From the NCBI GenBank assembly GCA_015179025.1, contig WHUX01000169.1, positions 1 to 64,000 of the forward strand: 64,000 bases of DNA, written 5' to 3'. Positions 32,201 through 45,139 of the stretch are shown here, piece after piece. A program made the translations under genes and the position numbers. The notes under the pieces were generated by a model, which saw only the letters and a program-made list of their open reading frames with translations, did not search any database and was not told the DNA's origin. This stretch comes from Terfezia claveryi. Taxonomy: Eukaryota; Ascomycota; Pezizomycetes; Pezizales; Pezizaceae. The number at the start of each line of letters is the position of its first letter. The stretch's first letter is position 1.

Positions 32201-33960
32201 ATGATTAGTTCAAGGCAGATTTATATAAAAGTTAGTCTTGTTAGTTGATAATAATATTATTGTGATCGAAAGTAGAAGGATATAGTTATTATGTATTTTT
32301 ATAGAAAAACTCAAAGGAGGTAGAAGAAGCAGCAATTTTGTGATATACAATTCTACTTTTGTAATCTCTTTGTCTTTTTTTCTTTCTAAGTTCGTAATAC
32401 TATTGAAGCTCTCACCTAGTTCTTCTGTGTATATTCTTCCATTAGGACCAAAGTGTCTTTATGTTGGTCCCTTCAACTGAAGAGTTTATCACTAAATTGT
32501 TATTACTAAACAGAAGAAAAAACAAGACAGGGAGCCCTAAAAATGAAGTAGAAATGTATAAGATCATAGAAATAGTTAGCGAGAAGCTAATCCAAATGTT
32601 ATGGGAAAAATGGGTATGGATGACAATAGTATAGATATTAATGGAAATATACAAAGACCTGAAGAGGATTTGGAACTTGGAGAAAAGAGAGAAATCAAGA
32701 AAAAAGAATGAAGAACAAGAAAGAGGATCAAAGCAAACCTTAAAGATAACAAAAAAAAGTGAATTTTTAGAATTGAATGATATAGTATCTAAGCTTAAAA
32801 GGTAAGTAAGAAATAGAAGGAGAGTAGAATGACTGCCAAGGAGAATTCCTATACAAGTGTATAGTTCTCAATCCATAATCTATTCTTGCAGTAAAAAGCT
32901 AGAAAAAGTTTTAACTAAAATTGACTCATTCTTAGACAAAATGTCTCCTAATAAAGAGGAGCCTATTATTAAGAGCCTAGAGAAAGCTCAAAAGTGGCAG
33001 GGAAGTGAAAGGTGAGAGAAGAGAGAAATAGTTCTGTAGTGCCTTATAAAGTTCAAATTGCAACCTTTGGCCTAGTAGCCTTTTATCTTTTACCTAGTCA
33101 ACAGGGAGTACCTTATTTTAATAGAACAGATATCTCTGATTTCCTTACCAAATGGAATAATCTAACAGTTAAGTGGACAGAGGAGCAGAAGATAAAGAGA
33201 ATTGTCCAATACTGTAAGAAATCAATTGGAAAGTATCCCAAAACAATTAGGTTGTACAAGGAGAATAATTGGGATGAATTCAAGAAGCAACTGTTGAAGA
33301 ATTTAAGGGCCAGTGACTGAGAGTTGAAAAGGATCACGGTAAAGGACTTATGAAGGATAGTATTGGAAATAAGAAAGAAGGAAAATCTAAGTCTTGGCGA
33401 CTACTATTCATTCATTATTGAATACAGTAAATGATTAGCAATATTATTAGAGAAAAGAAGGTTACATGAGTAGACTAGGATTGCATTATTCTCATGAGCC
33501 TTTAAAATTTATGCAGGAGATAAGATTTGCAAGAAGTATGAGATCGATCTAGAGAATCCTAACACACTCATAAATAAGTGGTAGGATATCATGCAGACTG
33601 CATTAGAATGGTCAGAAAATGAAGGGTCACAGATGACAAGGTTCTTTAGGGAAGAAGAAGATGAGACAGAAGATGAAGAAATAGTACCTCAAGTCAAGAT
33701 ATATAAGAATAATAGTAAACACAAGAAGACAAAGAAGAAAACCTTGAAAAAGCAGCAAAAGGCAGACCTTATGGATGAGATCATCAACCAACTAAGAGAT
33801 TTGACGCTATAGCACTTAGAAGCTCAGTAAAGTGCTAAAGAGGAAGCAATCAAGTGAGATCTTGAGTTAGTAGAATATAAGAAGATAGACACAATAACTA
33901 CTAAGTTGCAACAACCACAACAACTATAAAATCCCAATCAGTATGGGTAAAGAGATTATC
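32201..33960 (+). pseudogene. Element F copy 1: LTR/leader and gag remnant
   Basis: The leader has TTATATAAAAG (about 32222) and aligns with 63260-63930 in reverse. The gag remnant (about 32880-33840) includes YFNRTDISDFLTKWNNLTVKW, EEQKIKRIVQYCKKSIGKYP, NNWDEFKKQLLKN and an acidic/basic tail MTRFFREEEDETEDEE...MDEIINQLRDL. This is the Ty3-type gag seen also on the minus strand at 62.3-63.3 kb. Several stops (for example TGA near 33318) and lost frames show decay. It ends where the LTR of A' begins, so it is truncated. Confidence 0.75.
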
Positions 33961-33990
33961 TATAAGTGTTTATGAGGGAGGCTGGAGAAT

Positions 33991-34020
33991 CAAATTAGAT
34001 TAGATAAGATTATCTAATCT
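33991..34020. repeat. AT-rich perfect inverted repeat
   Basis: AGATTAGATAA and TTATCTAATCT flank a 2-nt centre, inside TTAGATTAGATAAGATTATCTAATCTAA. It could form a cruciform. It lies at the junction between element F remnant and A'. Confidence 0.8.
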
Positions 34021-34109
34021 AATCAGATAATCTCAGTCTTATAATGTATACTATAAAGTAGATTACTAATAGTATATTATTAATCTTCACTATTAAATTT
34101 ATTACTAGT

Positions 34110-36662
34110 TGTCACAACTGTGTTCTTAGTCTTGATTTGATACTCGAATAGGCTTGTTCAGGTATTATGCTTCTTTAACACTCGAATAGGCTTGTTCGCA
34201 TGTCGTCAATAGGTAATTGTTATCTTAACTTCCGAAATAGAAATCTCGGAAAGCTTATTCCTTCTACAGCTTTGGCCTAGAATCATGTATATATATCTTC
34301 ATTTCTCTGCCCTCTCATTGGATCTCTATCCAACGTCTTGTATACCTAATACAGGACCTTGCTTCTCCCAGTGCTTGTGCACCTCCTTTGTACATATCCT
34401 TGTCTTATCCAAACAGCTCTGCAGTATAGCTGCTTTCCTCCAACATATATGGCAACCACTTCTATGTGTCTCTTGCCTCTTGTTCTTACTTCCCATGCCA
34501 ACCTTCCCCTAGTCACATATGTAGCATTCCTACATGTATGTCTTGCTGTAGTCCTGCTCCTGCCCTGTCCTGGCCTTCCCCAATTACATACGTAGCATTC
34601 CTATGTATGCAATCCCTTTGTCTACTGCCCAGGTGTACTCCTTGGTCACCTTGTCCTAAGAGCTGTTTTCATACTATATTGGATTGCTCTAACTAACCGG
34701 TACAATATCTGAACTAACCCTATTACCTACCAACAGGTTCCAAGCATGGCAGGAAACCCCAATACCCTCAGACTCAGCCCAGCTGTTGGAATACCGCTGA
34801 ATGGCTATCGATATCTTTACCGCCACCTATAAGATTGGCGAGAAACAAGGAGTGGAGCTCCAAGACACCCAAGAAATGCTGAAAGAAGCTGAAGATGAAA
34901 TTCTCCTTCTCCAAGAGGACCTCGTAGATGACCGAGTAACTATGCACAATCTCAACCATGCCCTTGCTGCTATAACTGCACAGGCATCTGTGACTGCTAC
35001 ACCTACCAAAACCTAAGATCTTCTTACCCCACCCAAATTTAATAGTGAATAGGCCCGCCTTAAGGCCTGGAAAAACTCCATTAATATTAAGCTCAATAGA
35101 GATGCTGCTAAGTTTCCAACCGCCTAGTACAAGCTTATGTACATTTACAGCCTGCTGGAGGAGTTGGCCCTGTACTAAGTCCAGCCCTATGTATTGGAAA
35201 CAGGTATCAAACTGGCAGATATCTCCACCCTATTCATGATCCTTAACCGAGTATTTGGAGATTCAAATCTAGTGGGAATGGCGACTTGAGCTCTCTAGCC
35301 CTCCAACAAAGAAATACTAACCTGACCACTTATATGGCAAAATTCTCTAAGCTGGCTGCAGAAGTTGACTGGAGCGACAAGATCAAACTAGACCAATTCT
35401 AGGAAGACTTAAATATGGAACTCAGACAGGCACTTATCAATTTTCCTGATGTCCCTACCCTTAAAGAATTCATTGATCAAGGCAGCCAATTGGAGCAAAA
35501 GATGACCAGGTTTAGAAACAGCCTTAAAGCCTCTCCTACAACAGCACCCCTCTTATCGACCTTCTTAGCCCCTCACCCCCAGCTATAGGTCCCTGTAACC
35601 CTTCTAAACAAGGTGGCCCACCATTCCCTTATAGTAGGTAGACCGGCCCCTATGGACTTACCTGTAGGAAGACCCCACCTGACCCAAGAAAAGAGGAAAT
35701 ACTGCTAGAATAATAGACTATACATAGCCTGTTAGAAGGCCAACCACTTCATTGTAGCCTGTCTCCTTCGAAAAAATTGCACCCTGGCCGTCTATGCAAT
35801 CAACACCCCAGTGCTTACAGTCGAGGAGGTTAATGAGTCGGGAAAAGCCCTGTCCCCTGCCTAGTTACTGACACTAGCAATGGACCTGCACCGGGCCCTT
35901 TATCTTTGTCTGCATTTTCTTTGCCTGCATTTATATCTGTTGATGAATCTTACTTGTTTAGCAAGCATTTTGTAGTACCAATATCTATTATATTCAATGA
36001 TAAAATAGTGGTAACATCAGCTCTCATAGATTGTGGTGCCTCAAGGATTGTATTCATTGATCAGGTCTTCATTAGTAAAAATTCCATACCAACCTCCAAG
36101 TTAAAGACCCCTACCTTTTCAATGTTATTGATAGCCACTCTATTTTTTCTGGGGCTATTACTGACCTTGCATGCTTACCTACTGCCATTGAAGACTGTTT
36201 GGAAAGCCTTCCATTATTTATAACCAAGCTCCAATATTCCATTGTTCTAAGAATTCCCTGGCTCCATATGCATAATGTCTACATTAACTTTGGCTCCGAT
36301 ACCTTAAACTTCGATAGTGGGTATTTTAAGAGGCACTATAGTATCCCACAGACTGCTGTTAAGCGATTATGTGTACTACCACCCTGGTGGAGGACCCTGC
36401 CTAAGTAGTACACCAGACCGCATATACCAATATTAACAACCCCTCTTTTTCTGTATCTCCTGTTTCCTCAATATCCCCTGATTCCCTAAAACTACTGAAT
36501 ATTAGCTTTATTGGAGCAGGGGCTTTTGCTTACCTCACCAGGAGGTACAAGCTAAAGGCGCATGCCTTTTCTATATATGATGTAAACTGGGAGATCAACA
36601 AGACAAGGTCTAAGGAGGAGTAGAAGTCCATGGTCCCAGACAAATATCACGAGTTTATTAAC
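34110..36662 (+). pseudogene. Element A' : heavily mutated Ty3-type relative of A
   Basis: The LTR start TGTCACAACTG, the phrase TTGTATACCTAATACAGGACC, gag (VLETGIKLADISTLF, FIDQGSQLEQKM), a degenerate zinc knuckle, the frameshift heptamer GGGAAAA (35840-35846) and the protease (35906-36223, ALIDCGASRIVFID) follow the order in element A. Many stops are Arg CGA to TGA or Trp TGG to TAG. After the protease it extends further than A: IPWLHMHNVYI, then NWEINKTRSKEE and VPDKYHEFIN, the linker before RT. It is cut by the LTR of family C at 36663. Confidence 0.8.
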
Positions 36663-37327
36663 TGTAATGAATGCTACTAGGCAGTATTCATTTGGTACCG
36701 TTTATACAATCTATATCCTAGGTACAGACGTTTGTGTATTTCAGTTTTACTGAGGTAAGACCTTAGAAGGGTAACCAGATTACTATGTGGGATATTCCCA
36801 AAGGGAATAGTAATTAACTGGTGAAATCTATCTTATATGATTTGTGCTATCTAAGCTATATGATCTTGATCTGATTAGTATATAGGCTTGCTTGCTGCTG
36901 TGTGCTCATTGCTGCTTGTCTGTTGGATTCTAAAGGGAATCTAGTAACTATTTATACTCCTTTGAGATCTGATGACTAAGGAAATAAATACAATAAAGGG
37001 TAGCATACCAGAAGGTGGTCGCTGTACAAAAGAGGTCATATGGCTATACTAAGGAGTCACACGGCTGGAACAAGGTCATGTGGCCATAGTAGTGACTCAC
37101 ATGTTTAAAATAAAGTTCATATAGTCATACTAAGGGTGTTCTCGTATGGCAAGTTCCATGGAATTTCTCATAGCAAATTCTACATACTATGGATACTTAT
37201 AAAGCAATAGGAAATGGTAGCAGGCCAGTCCTTCAACCAAGAGGCTTAGTTACATAATATAGTAGTAATATAGGAAATCCAAAAGTATATAAGCAATTAT
37301 ATAAGCAATGAAATGTTCTCTATTACA
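36663..37327 (+). repeat. LTR of family C, copy 2
   Basis: Starts TGTAATGAATGCTACTAGG and ends GTTCTCTATTACA. It interrupts the pol linker of A'. It is less AT-rich than copy 1 at 29505. Flanking bases (TTAAC on the left, CTTCT on the right) do not form a target duplication. Confidence 0.82.
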
Positions 37328-38098
37328 CTTCTCTATATAGAAGGATTTCCTATCCTTACTTCTCTTATTCTGCTAAATTGATTTTTACATGTACTAAGAT
37401 CTGATGCATTGTTAATACATTCGCATTAATATGAATATCCTTAGTATTCTCTTGACTCAGAATTCAATCTAGTTCTTGTTGAATAAGAGGTCTAGTTTTG
37501 TTTCTGGTTTGTAGTCCTTATTTTCCTTGAGTTATTCATCATCTCTTAAATGTATTTTCTAAACTTCAAGTCATCCAGAAATCTTGGAGAATTTCTGTAG
37601 TGATATTCTTGGCATTTATATAGGAATCATGTTTAAGAGAGTATTCTAGCCATTTGACCTTATATTGTCTTTCTCCTATTCAAGAAGCTGTTTTGAATTC
37701 TAATACCTTTTTAACTTCATAACGATTATCTTGAATTGGTCCCGGTTGTTGAGTTTGTCTTTAAGGGAACTAAGCAGAATTATTTTTATAATATAGTTTG
37801 AGTTTGCTGATATGAAAAGTATTATATATAAGGTGAAAGTCAGGTTGGCTAGATAGGTCTAGGCTATAATTATTGTATTTACAATTACTAGAAATAATGG
37901 GAAATAGGTCTAGCCATCTTGGTTTGAGTTTAGATAAGACATTGGATATATTGATATTTTCTGAGGAAAGCATGACTTGTTGTCTGACTGAAAATTTAGT
38001 TGTATTTGGTAGTCATTGGTTTGATCAAGATACTTGAGGCTTCTTGGCATTATAAAGGTTTTTAGATATTACTTCATGACATTCATGTACTGGTATAT
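37328..38098 (-). pseudogene. 3' end of a Ty3-type pol (integrase tail and chromodomain)
   Basis: Minus-strand reading gives NVLSKLKPRWLDLFPIISS, YSLDLSSQPDFHLIYNTFHISKLKLYY, then RQYKVKWLEYSLKHDSYINA and LQDFW. This is the GPY/F-like and chromodomain tail of Ty3 integrases. Several stops interrupt it. It ends at the LTR of element D. Confidence 0.7.
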
Positions 38099-38681
38099 TG
38101 TCACGGACTTTGTCACGGACTATCACCTATAACGCAGGTAATTACAAGCAATGGTTATTGTACTTTGAGAGTCACGGGACTGTCACGGACTTTATCACGG
38201 ACTGTGTCACGGACTATCACCTGCACGCAGGTGATTACAAACAATAGTTATTGCACTTTGAGAGTCAGAAAGTATTACATATATAATCTTCTTTACATAT
38301 GTAATCGGACTTTGTCACGGACTGTGTCATGGACTATTACCTGCAATGCAGGTGATCACAAACAATGGTTATTGTGCTTTGAAATGCAGAAAGTATTACA
38401 TGCGTAATCTTCCTTACATGTATGATGATATTATAAGAACGAACAGCTGTATATATATGAGCCATAGTTGTATTCTTTGTTCTTGCTCTCTATGCAACAT
38501 CTTGATATCGAGTCTTTAATACAAGTTGCCTATTGTCTATAGTCTACGTCTACGAAGATTACGTGCACTTCTTAGAGTCACATTCATAGTCTAACGTCCA
38601 CACCATAGCCTATGCCATTACATTACGTTGTGTCTTTTACCATCTAATGAGTGCGACCCTATCTCGGATCCTACGATTACT
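38099..38681 (+). mobile_element. 5' LTR and leader of Ty3-type element D
   Basis: Starts TGTCACGGACTTTG. Contains about three tandem units of ~100 bp with CACGGACTATCACCTGC...GCAGGTGATTACAAACAATGG, including a palindrome at 38216-38235. An inverted copy is present at 42587-43146. The 3' border of the LTR is not fixed. The gag ATG follows at 38682. Confidence 0.7.
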
Positions 38682-41279
38682 ATGTCTCAATCAATGCAAC
38701 CTATTATTGAATTACCACCAGAGGTCATAGACTTACTTGCATGATTGTGAGCAGAAGTAGACCCTGCCAATACCAACAATAATTACACTACTATTGTCCA
38801 AGAAACTATTACCCTTCTAAATCGAATCATTAACCTTCTAGATTAAAGCACCGATGTTACGGCACTACATGCTGAAAATGCTAATTTACATCAACAACTC
38901 AACGAATGACCTTATACGGCCTTGTGAGAAGCCAGGGAATAAATAGATATTCAGGAGACTGCTATCGAGGATCTACGAGCTCAACTACAAGATAATCGAG
39001 CTGTTAGTACTACGTTAGCCAGAAACCAACCAGGAGGAACTCGAACTGAAAAAATCCCAAACCCTGAAAAATTCACTAGTAAAGATCAAAACAAACTACG
39101 TCCTTTCTTAACCCAACTGCGTCTCAAAGCTGCTACATACGCCAATGAACAAGCCAAGTTGTGTCTTGCCGTTAACTCACTTTCTGAAGATACACTTGTC
39201 CAAGTCATACTATACATTCAGGACAACACTGTGAATTTAACCAATCTAGGTGCTCTTGTTACAATCCTAGAAAATGCATTTGGAGATCCCAATTGAATCG
39301 CCAATGCTGAATATAAGCTTCATAGTATTATACAAGGTACACGAGACTTTACAATATACTTTGCAGAATTCCAACGGCATGTAGCCGAAACCACCTAGAA
39401 TGATATAGCCAAGTTAGCTGCTCTGAAAAGAGGCCTCTCTTATTGATTACAATAAGATCTCTTAGCAGTACATCCTGAACCAACTAGCTTTGACAATTTT
39501 GTTGCTGTATGCCAATGCCTTAATACTCGATGACGAGCCTTACAGTCACAGTTCGCTAATCGCCTTGCAACTTCCAATCCCCGTACTAACCCAATGTCCT
39601 ATTCCACATCAAACTCTCTTACGGCACTAACTGTTACTGCATCCACAGCAACAGGAACACAGGCAGGACCAATGGACCTTTCAGCTGTATGAAAGAAGAT
39701 ATCTCTGAAGGAATAAGCCAAACGCTTGGCAGAAGGCCATTGCTACTATTGTGGCAGATTAGGTCATGGAGTAAAAACTTGTCCTCAAAGCTAAGCCCAT
39801 ACTATTCAAGCAGCTGAAGCTAGTCCTCAAACTCAACGCCATCCTATTCAGGTAGTAGAAGCTACTATACAAAAACCAAGCCCACCAATGCTAAAAGAAT
39901 AGCCTCACTTCAGCAGGATGGTGCTGACGTAAGGCCATCGAAATCTTCTCTCTGTATTTCCAGTTTATCGTTATGCCCCATGTCAGAAGAGCAATTGGAA
40001 GGAAATCATCTTATAGTTACTTATGAAATAAAAGATGATAATAACCTCATTCTAACTCATACCCTCATAGATTGTGGAGCCATGGGATACGCCTTTATAG
40101 ATTAAGATTTCGTAAGCTATCATTAACTTCTACTATATAAACTAAAAGAACTTCGAATACTAGAAGTAATCGATAGGTAACCAATCGAATCCGGAATTAT
40201 CATCTATGTGACAAAGATACAAATAACTATCGGACAATACCAAGAACAAATATTCTTATTTGTCATGAAACTTGGATATTACCCCTTAGTATTGGGAATA
40301 CCTTAGCTTCACCATCATGATGTCAGTATATGATTCGTACGAAATACAATTACCTTCGATTCTGAATATTGTATACAAAACTGCTGTCAAAAACCCTTAT
40401 CCATCACTAGAATTTCTATACCAATTCCACAACAACTACAAATTGTCATGATAGCTGGCTCTACATTCAGTAGACTAAATAAAAAAGGAAAAGGAATAGA
40501 ACAACACTTCCGTCTTACCATCTATGAGCTCAATCAAGCCCTCAAGCCACCCAAAAAGGAGCTTCAAACTGAAGACGACAAAATAAAAGAACTTCTCCCT
40601 ACAGAATACCACGAATATTTACCCCTCTTCAAGAAAGCAGTCGCAGAAGTACTTTTACCCCACTGACCCTATAACCACAAATTCCACTGAAAGAAGGATT
40701 TACACTACCATTCGGACATCTATATTCTCTATCCAAACCAGAACTACAATCCCTCAAAGAATGGATATATGAAAACCTCTCAAAAGGATTCATATATGCT
40801 TCATCATCCCCTACGGAGCACCTATATTATTCGTCAAGAAAAAAGATAGGTCATTACGTTTATGCATAGATTATTAAAGATTGAACGATGGTACCATTAA
40901 AAACCGATATCCATTACCTTTGATCCACGAAACCCTCACAAGATTATCAAAAGCTCATTACTATACAACTTTAGATATCTGGATTGCATACAACCTAATC
41001 AGAATAGCAGAAGGAGAAGAATGGAAAACAGCATTCCGAACACGCTATGGCTTATTCAAAACACTTGTCATGCCATTCGGCCTTACAAATGCCCTAGCCA
41101 GTTTCCAACACTTCATTAATGATGTCCTCTACCTCTTCCTAGATAATTTCTACACAGCTTATTTAGACGATATTTTAATATACAGTGATACACTAAAAGA
41201 ACATAAACACCATGTATCAAAAGTATTAGAAGCATTACAAAAAGTCAGACTATACCTAAAACCAGAAAAATGCTTTTAG
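38682..41279 (+). pseudogene. Gag-pol of element D (Ty3-type), truncated in RT
   Basis: Gag starts MSQSMQPIIELPPEVIDLL and contains IDIQETAIEDLRAQLQDN, IPNPEKFTSKDQNKLRPFL and a CCHC knuckle CYYCGRLGHGVKTC. Protease remnants (IVDCGAMGYAF-like, about 40060-40100) and the pre-RT linker LPTEYHEYLPLFKKAV follow. RT has YPLPLIHETLTRLSKAHYYTTLDI, MPFGLTNA and the catalytic AYLDDILIY, and stops at 41277. Many TGA codons stand where the inverted copy D' has CGA. Homology ends at the RT palm/thumb and is replaced by element E sequence. Confidence 0.8.
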
Positions 41280-42106
41280 CGAGAGGTTTGGTTTTTAACG
41301 GCCATGGCATGTATGTGTAGGCACACGGGTCTTGTAGTACCCTTAAATGGGATAGGGGTATTGGTCGGGATGGTCAGTACCTATACTACTATAGTTACCT
41401 GAGTTATTACTAATACTTGTTTTCTCTAGGGTCGGAAAGACTTGTATTCAGCTGAGGACAGCTGCCTTGTAATGGGGAGTAATGTTATGGCTCAGGTAAG
41501 AGGCCTACCCACAACTGGGAATATCCCAATACCTAATTATGGCTGCTAACTGCCATGGTCTAATCAACCATACAGCTGCAGGTAATGTGTCTAGGATGGA
41601 CGGGTATTGGAGTAAGGAAGTGTGTGACCTCTGAATGCATTCTCATACATGTACTCTCTTTTATAGATATCTATTAAGTTCTTATGTTCATTATTCATAT
41701 ATTGTTATTCGTTGTACTCAAGTTCAGCTTATGTATGTCAGCCTGACTGCGATGCGTTGTAGTTCTGGCTGCCTAATCAATATATGTTAGACTGCAGAGT
41801 TTCTAAATAGGAAGCGTCTTCCTGTTCTAGGCAACTACTTGACATCAGTACTACTAAAGCCATTATAGGAAGTGTTGTCAGATCTAATAACAACTTATCA
41901 GATCAACGCTTCTATATAAGCTACCGCTTTTACATAGTTAATACAATAAGACCCAAGCGGTGTTCTAAGTCTACAAATAGCTTTACTCTTATTGAGTCTG
42001 CTTTACACCCGAGTTGCGACTACGTTTATACTTATAACTTATCACCGATACCCTCTTATACCTTTCCGCCATCTAGTATATTCATAGTTACAGCCCGCCT
42101 GTAACA
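41280..42106 (+). mobile_element. 3' end of element E with its 3' LTR
   Basis: LTR 41483-42106 (TGTTATGGCTCAGG...GCCTGTAACA, inverted TGTTA/TAACA ends) carries CTATATAAGC at about 41913. It is preceded by a purine-rich AATGGGGAGTAA that would serve as polypurine tract. The preceding 200 bp look like the tail of an interior, without a readable frame. The LTR borders the cut end of D' gag. I cannot assign the superfamily from this fragment. Confidence 0.6.
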
Positions 42107-43146
42107 CAACCTGGCTTGTTCATCGGCGTATGTAGTAGCTTTGAGATACAGCTGGGTTAAGAAAGGACGTAGTTTGTTTCGATCTTTACCAGTGAATTTT
42201 TCAAGGTTTGGGATCTTTTTAGTTCGATTTCCTCCTAGTTGGTTTTTGGCTAACGCAGTGCTAACAGCTCGATTATCTTGTAGCTGAGCTCGTAGATCCT
42301 CGATAGCAGTCTCCTGAATATCTATTTGTTCCCTGACTCCTTGCAAGACCATATAAGGTCGCTCGTTGAGTCGTTGACGTAAATTAGCATTTTCAGCTTG
42401 TAGTGCCATAGCATCGGCGCTTCGATCTGGAAGGCTAATAATTCGATTAAGAAGGGTAATGGTTTCTTAGACAATCGTAGTGTAATAATTGTTGGCATTG
42501 GCAGGGTCTACTTCTGCTTGCAATTGTGCAAGTAAGTCTATGACCTCTGGTGGTAATTCAATAATGGGCTGCGTTGATTGAGACATAGTAATCGTAGGAT
42601 CCGAGACAGGGTCGCACTCAGTAGAGTGTAAAGGACGCAACGTAATATAACGGTGTAGGCTATGGCTTGGACGTTGGACTATGAACGTGACTCTAAGGAG
42701 CGCACATAATCTTCGTGGATGTAGACTATGGACAATAGGCAACTTGTATTAAAGACTCGATATACAAGACGTTGCGTGGAGAACAAGAATAAAGAATACA
42801 ACTATGGCCTCATATATATACAGCTGTTCATTCTTATGATATCATCACATACGTGAGGAAGATTACGCATGTGATACTTAACATCTCATCAATCTGAGGC
42901 TCGGACTATTAGTTTGTGATCACCTGCATCGCAGGTGATAGTCCATGACCCAGTCCATGACAAAGTCCGTGATAGTCCCGTAACTCTCAAAGCACAATAA
43001 CTATTGTTTGTAATCACCTGCGTCATAGGTAATAGTCCGTGACACAGTCCATGACAATCCCATAATTCTCAAAGCGCAATAACTATTGCTTGTGATCACC
43101 TGCGTCGCAGGTGATGGTCCGTAACAAAGTCCATGACAGTCCCGTA
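42107..43146 (-). pseudogene. Element D' : inverted, truncated gag and LTR of the D family
   Basis: Gag from ATG 42586 to the LTR of E: MSQSTQPIIELPPEVIDLLAQLQAEVDP (one stop, VQETI read as V*ETI), NLRQRLNERPY, RKIPNLEKFTGKDRNKLRPF, then cut at ARLC. This copy keeps CGA/CAA where D has TGA. The LTR/leader (42587-43146) has three ~100-bp units with palindromes, for example 43095-43115. The left arm of palindrome P1 begins immediately after. Confidence 0.8.
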
Positions 43147-43149
43147 ATA

Positions 43150-43690
43150 GTATCCTATGACATATATCTGTGAATATTGATAGAGGATATCTCAGCGGAG
43201 TTCTAAGAGAAATTAGCATTGCCTTCGCATAGAGTCTGCTGGTTTCTGGCGAGTTCACGTACCTAGCTATGCCTGTGTCTATGCACATAGATTGGGATAT
43301 CTCGCAACTACAGTTTGGAGTCCCAGAGAGCAATCATAATACCTTCATATAGAGTCCACTGGTTTCTGGTGAGTTCACGTACCTAGCTATGCCTGTGTCT
43401 GCGCACATAGATTGGGGATATCTCGCAACTGCACTTTGGCTGTCCTAAGAGCAATTAGCAAAGCCTCCACATAGAGTCCATGAGTTCAGTACCTAGCTAT
43501 ACCTATCTCTGCACACATAGATTGGGATATCTCGCAACTACACTTTGGGCGTCCTAAGAGCAATTAGCTAGGCCTTCACATAGAGTCCATAGGTTGTCTG
43601 GCCAGTTCACACACCTGGCTATGTCTACGCATATAGATGGGGGATAGCTCGAGAGTGCACTGGGGAAGTCCTAACCTCAGTGCTGGCTAC
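43150..43690 (+). repeat. 123-bp satellite array, P1 left arm
   Basis: Four to five diverged copies of a unit with CACATAGAGTCC, GAGTTCACGTACCTAGCTATG, CACATAGATTGGGGATATC, TCGCAACTGCACTTTGG and CCTAAGAGCAATTAGC. The same unit occurs exactly every 123 bp in P2. Confidence 0.85.
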
Positions 43691-44559
43691 TTGACCTTCT
43701 GCCAACTACTGGCTGGCTGCATTATATGTCATACCTGTGAAAAGAGGGGGTGCACGTGCTCTCATGTTCTGTTAGTTCATGCAGCCCTAGAAATATGTGT
43801 TGGTTGATGTGGCCGGGAAATATATGTTGATTGGTCGGAAGGCAGATTTGATGCACGCTAGTGTGACAGATCAGCATATGCATATTTCAGGCTACATATG
43901 CCCGCCAGCCATGGTTTACCGAAGTGGGTAATAGGGGCACTAATGGTGGGCTTGTTCATATAGACTTGGGCATGCGAGAAACTCATGCTTTTGGACACTT
44001 ATATATATATATATGAGAAACTCGTGCTTTTGAGGTTTATCAGTATATATGCGAGAAACTCGTGCTTTTGAGGCTTATTAGTATATATGCGAGAAACTCA
44101 TACTTTTGGAAATATATATGTTCTAGTCCATTCCAGGATCCGGTCTATACCGGTATGGCCCAGTCCATACCAGTATGGACTGGATATCACAACGGACCAG
44201 GCCGTTACGGTATGGCTGGATATCGCAACGGACCAGGCCGTTACGGGATTAAATTGTTCAATGTCACGGATAGCAACAAGGATTTACCACAATCACAGCG
44301 GCCACAGCGGCCACAGCGACATTAAAATTACTAAATAGGGACATATCCGATATGAAGGTAATTTTGTAGCAACATTTGGTCAAAGAACATCGGAGATAAC
44401 ATAAAATGACCTATCGCAGAAAATACTCAGTAGAGGTATACCCGAAATGAAGGTTATTATGTAGAGAAACATTAGGTCGAAGAACAAGAAATCATCTGCC
44501 TCAGTCTGCGTCACGTAGCGTCCACTTCCGTCATACTTTCTAGCATAAAACACACCAAT

Positions 44560-44850
44560 ATCTAGAGCTAGCAAAAGCATGAAAAAACCAATATACAGAG
44601 CCAGCGGAAGCATGAAAAACACCAATATATAGCGCCAGCGGAAGCATGCAAAACACCAGTATATAGCACCAGCGGAAGTATGCAAAACACCAATACCTAG
44701 AGCTAGCGAAAGCATGAAAACTACTAATATATAGCGCCAGCGGAAGCATGCAAAACACCAATATCTAGAGCCAGCGAAAGCATGAAAACCACCAATATAT
44801 AGCGCCAGCGGAAGTATGCAAAACACCAATATCTAGAGCCAGTGGAATCA
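44560..44850 (+). repeat. 34-bp tandem repeat in P1 left arm
   Basis: About nine copies of a 34-bp unit (ACCAATATATAGCGCCAGCG + GAAGCATGCAAAAC). The mirror array is at about 49520-49760. Confidence 0.88.
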
Positions 44851-45139
44851 TGAATTGCATGCATATATAAAGGCCGAAAAGCCATCATTTCTATATGTTT
44901 GTCTTCTCATTCGTTTCCCATATATGGGTATTTCCTCCTTTGTGCTAGGTTTTGCCAATTGCAGGAGGAGCCCCAACCGACGCGGCGGGATGATTGTAGG
45001 TAAGACATGTAATCTGGTTTTAAGGCAGCACCAGTCAATCCGACTGTAATGGCTGGCGGCAAGACACGGCAAGTCCCTATTTCCAAGGTGTGCCCGGCTG
45101 GGACTTAGAGCTTTTCTCCTGTTCATTCCTTCCAAATAA

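Noticed and set aside
29505..37327. A single composite element bounded by the two family C LTRs
   Set aside because: The interior consists of unrelated truncated elements (F, A') and no target duplication is seen, so two separate LTRs are more likely.
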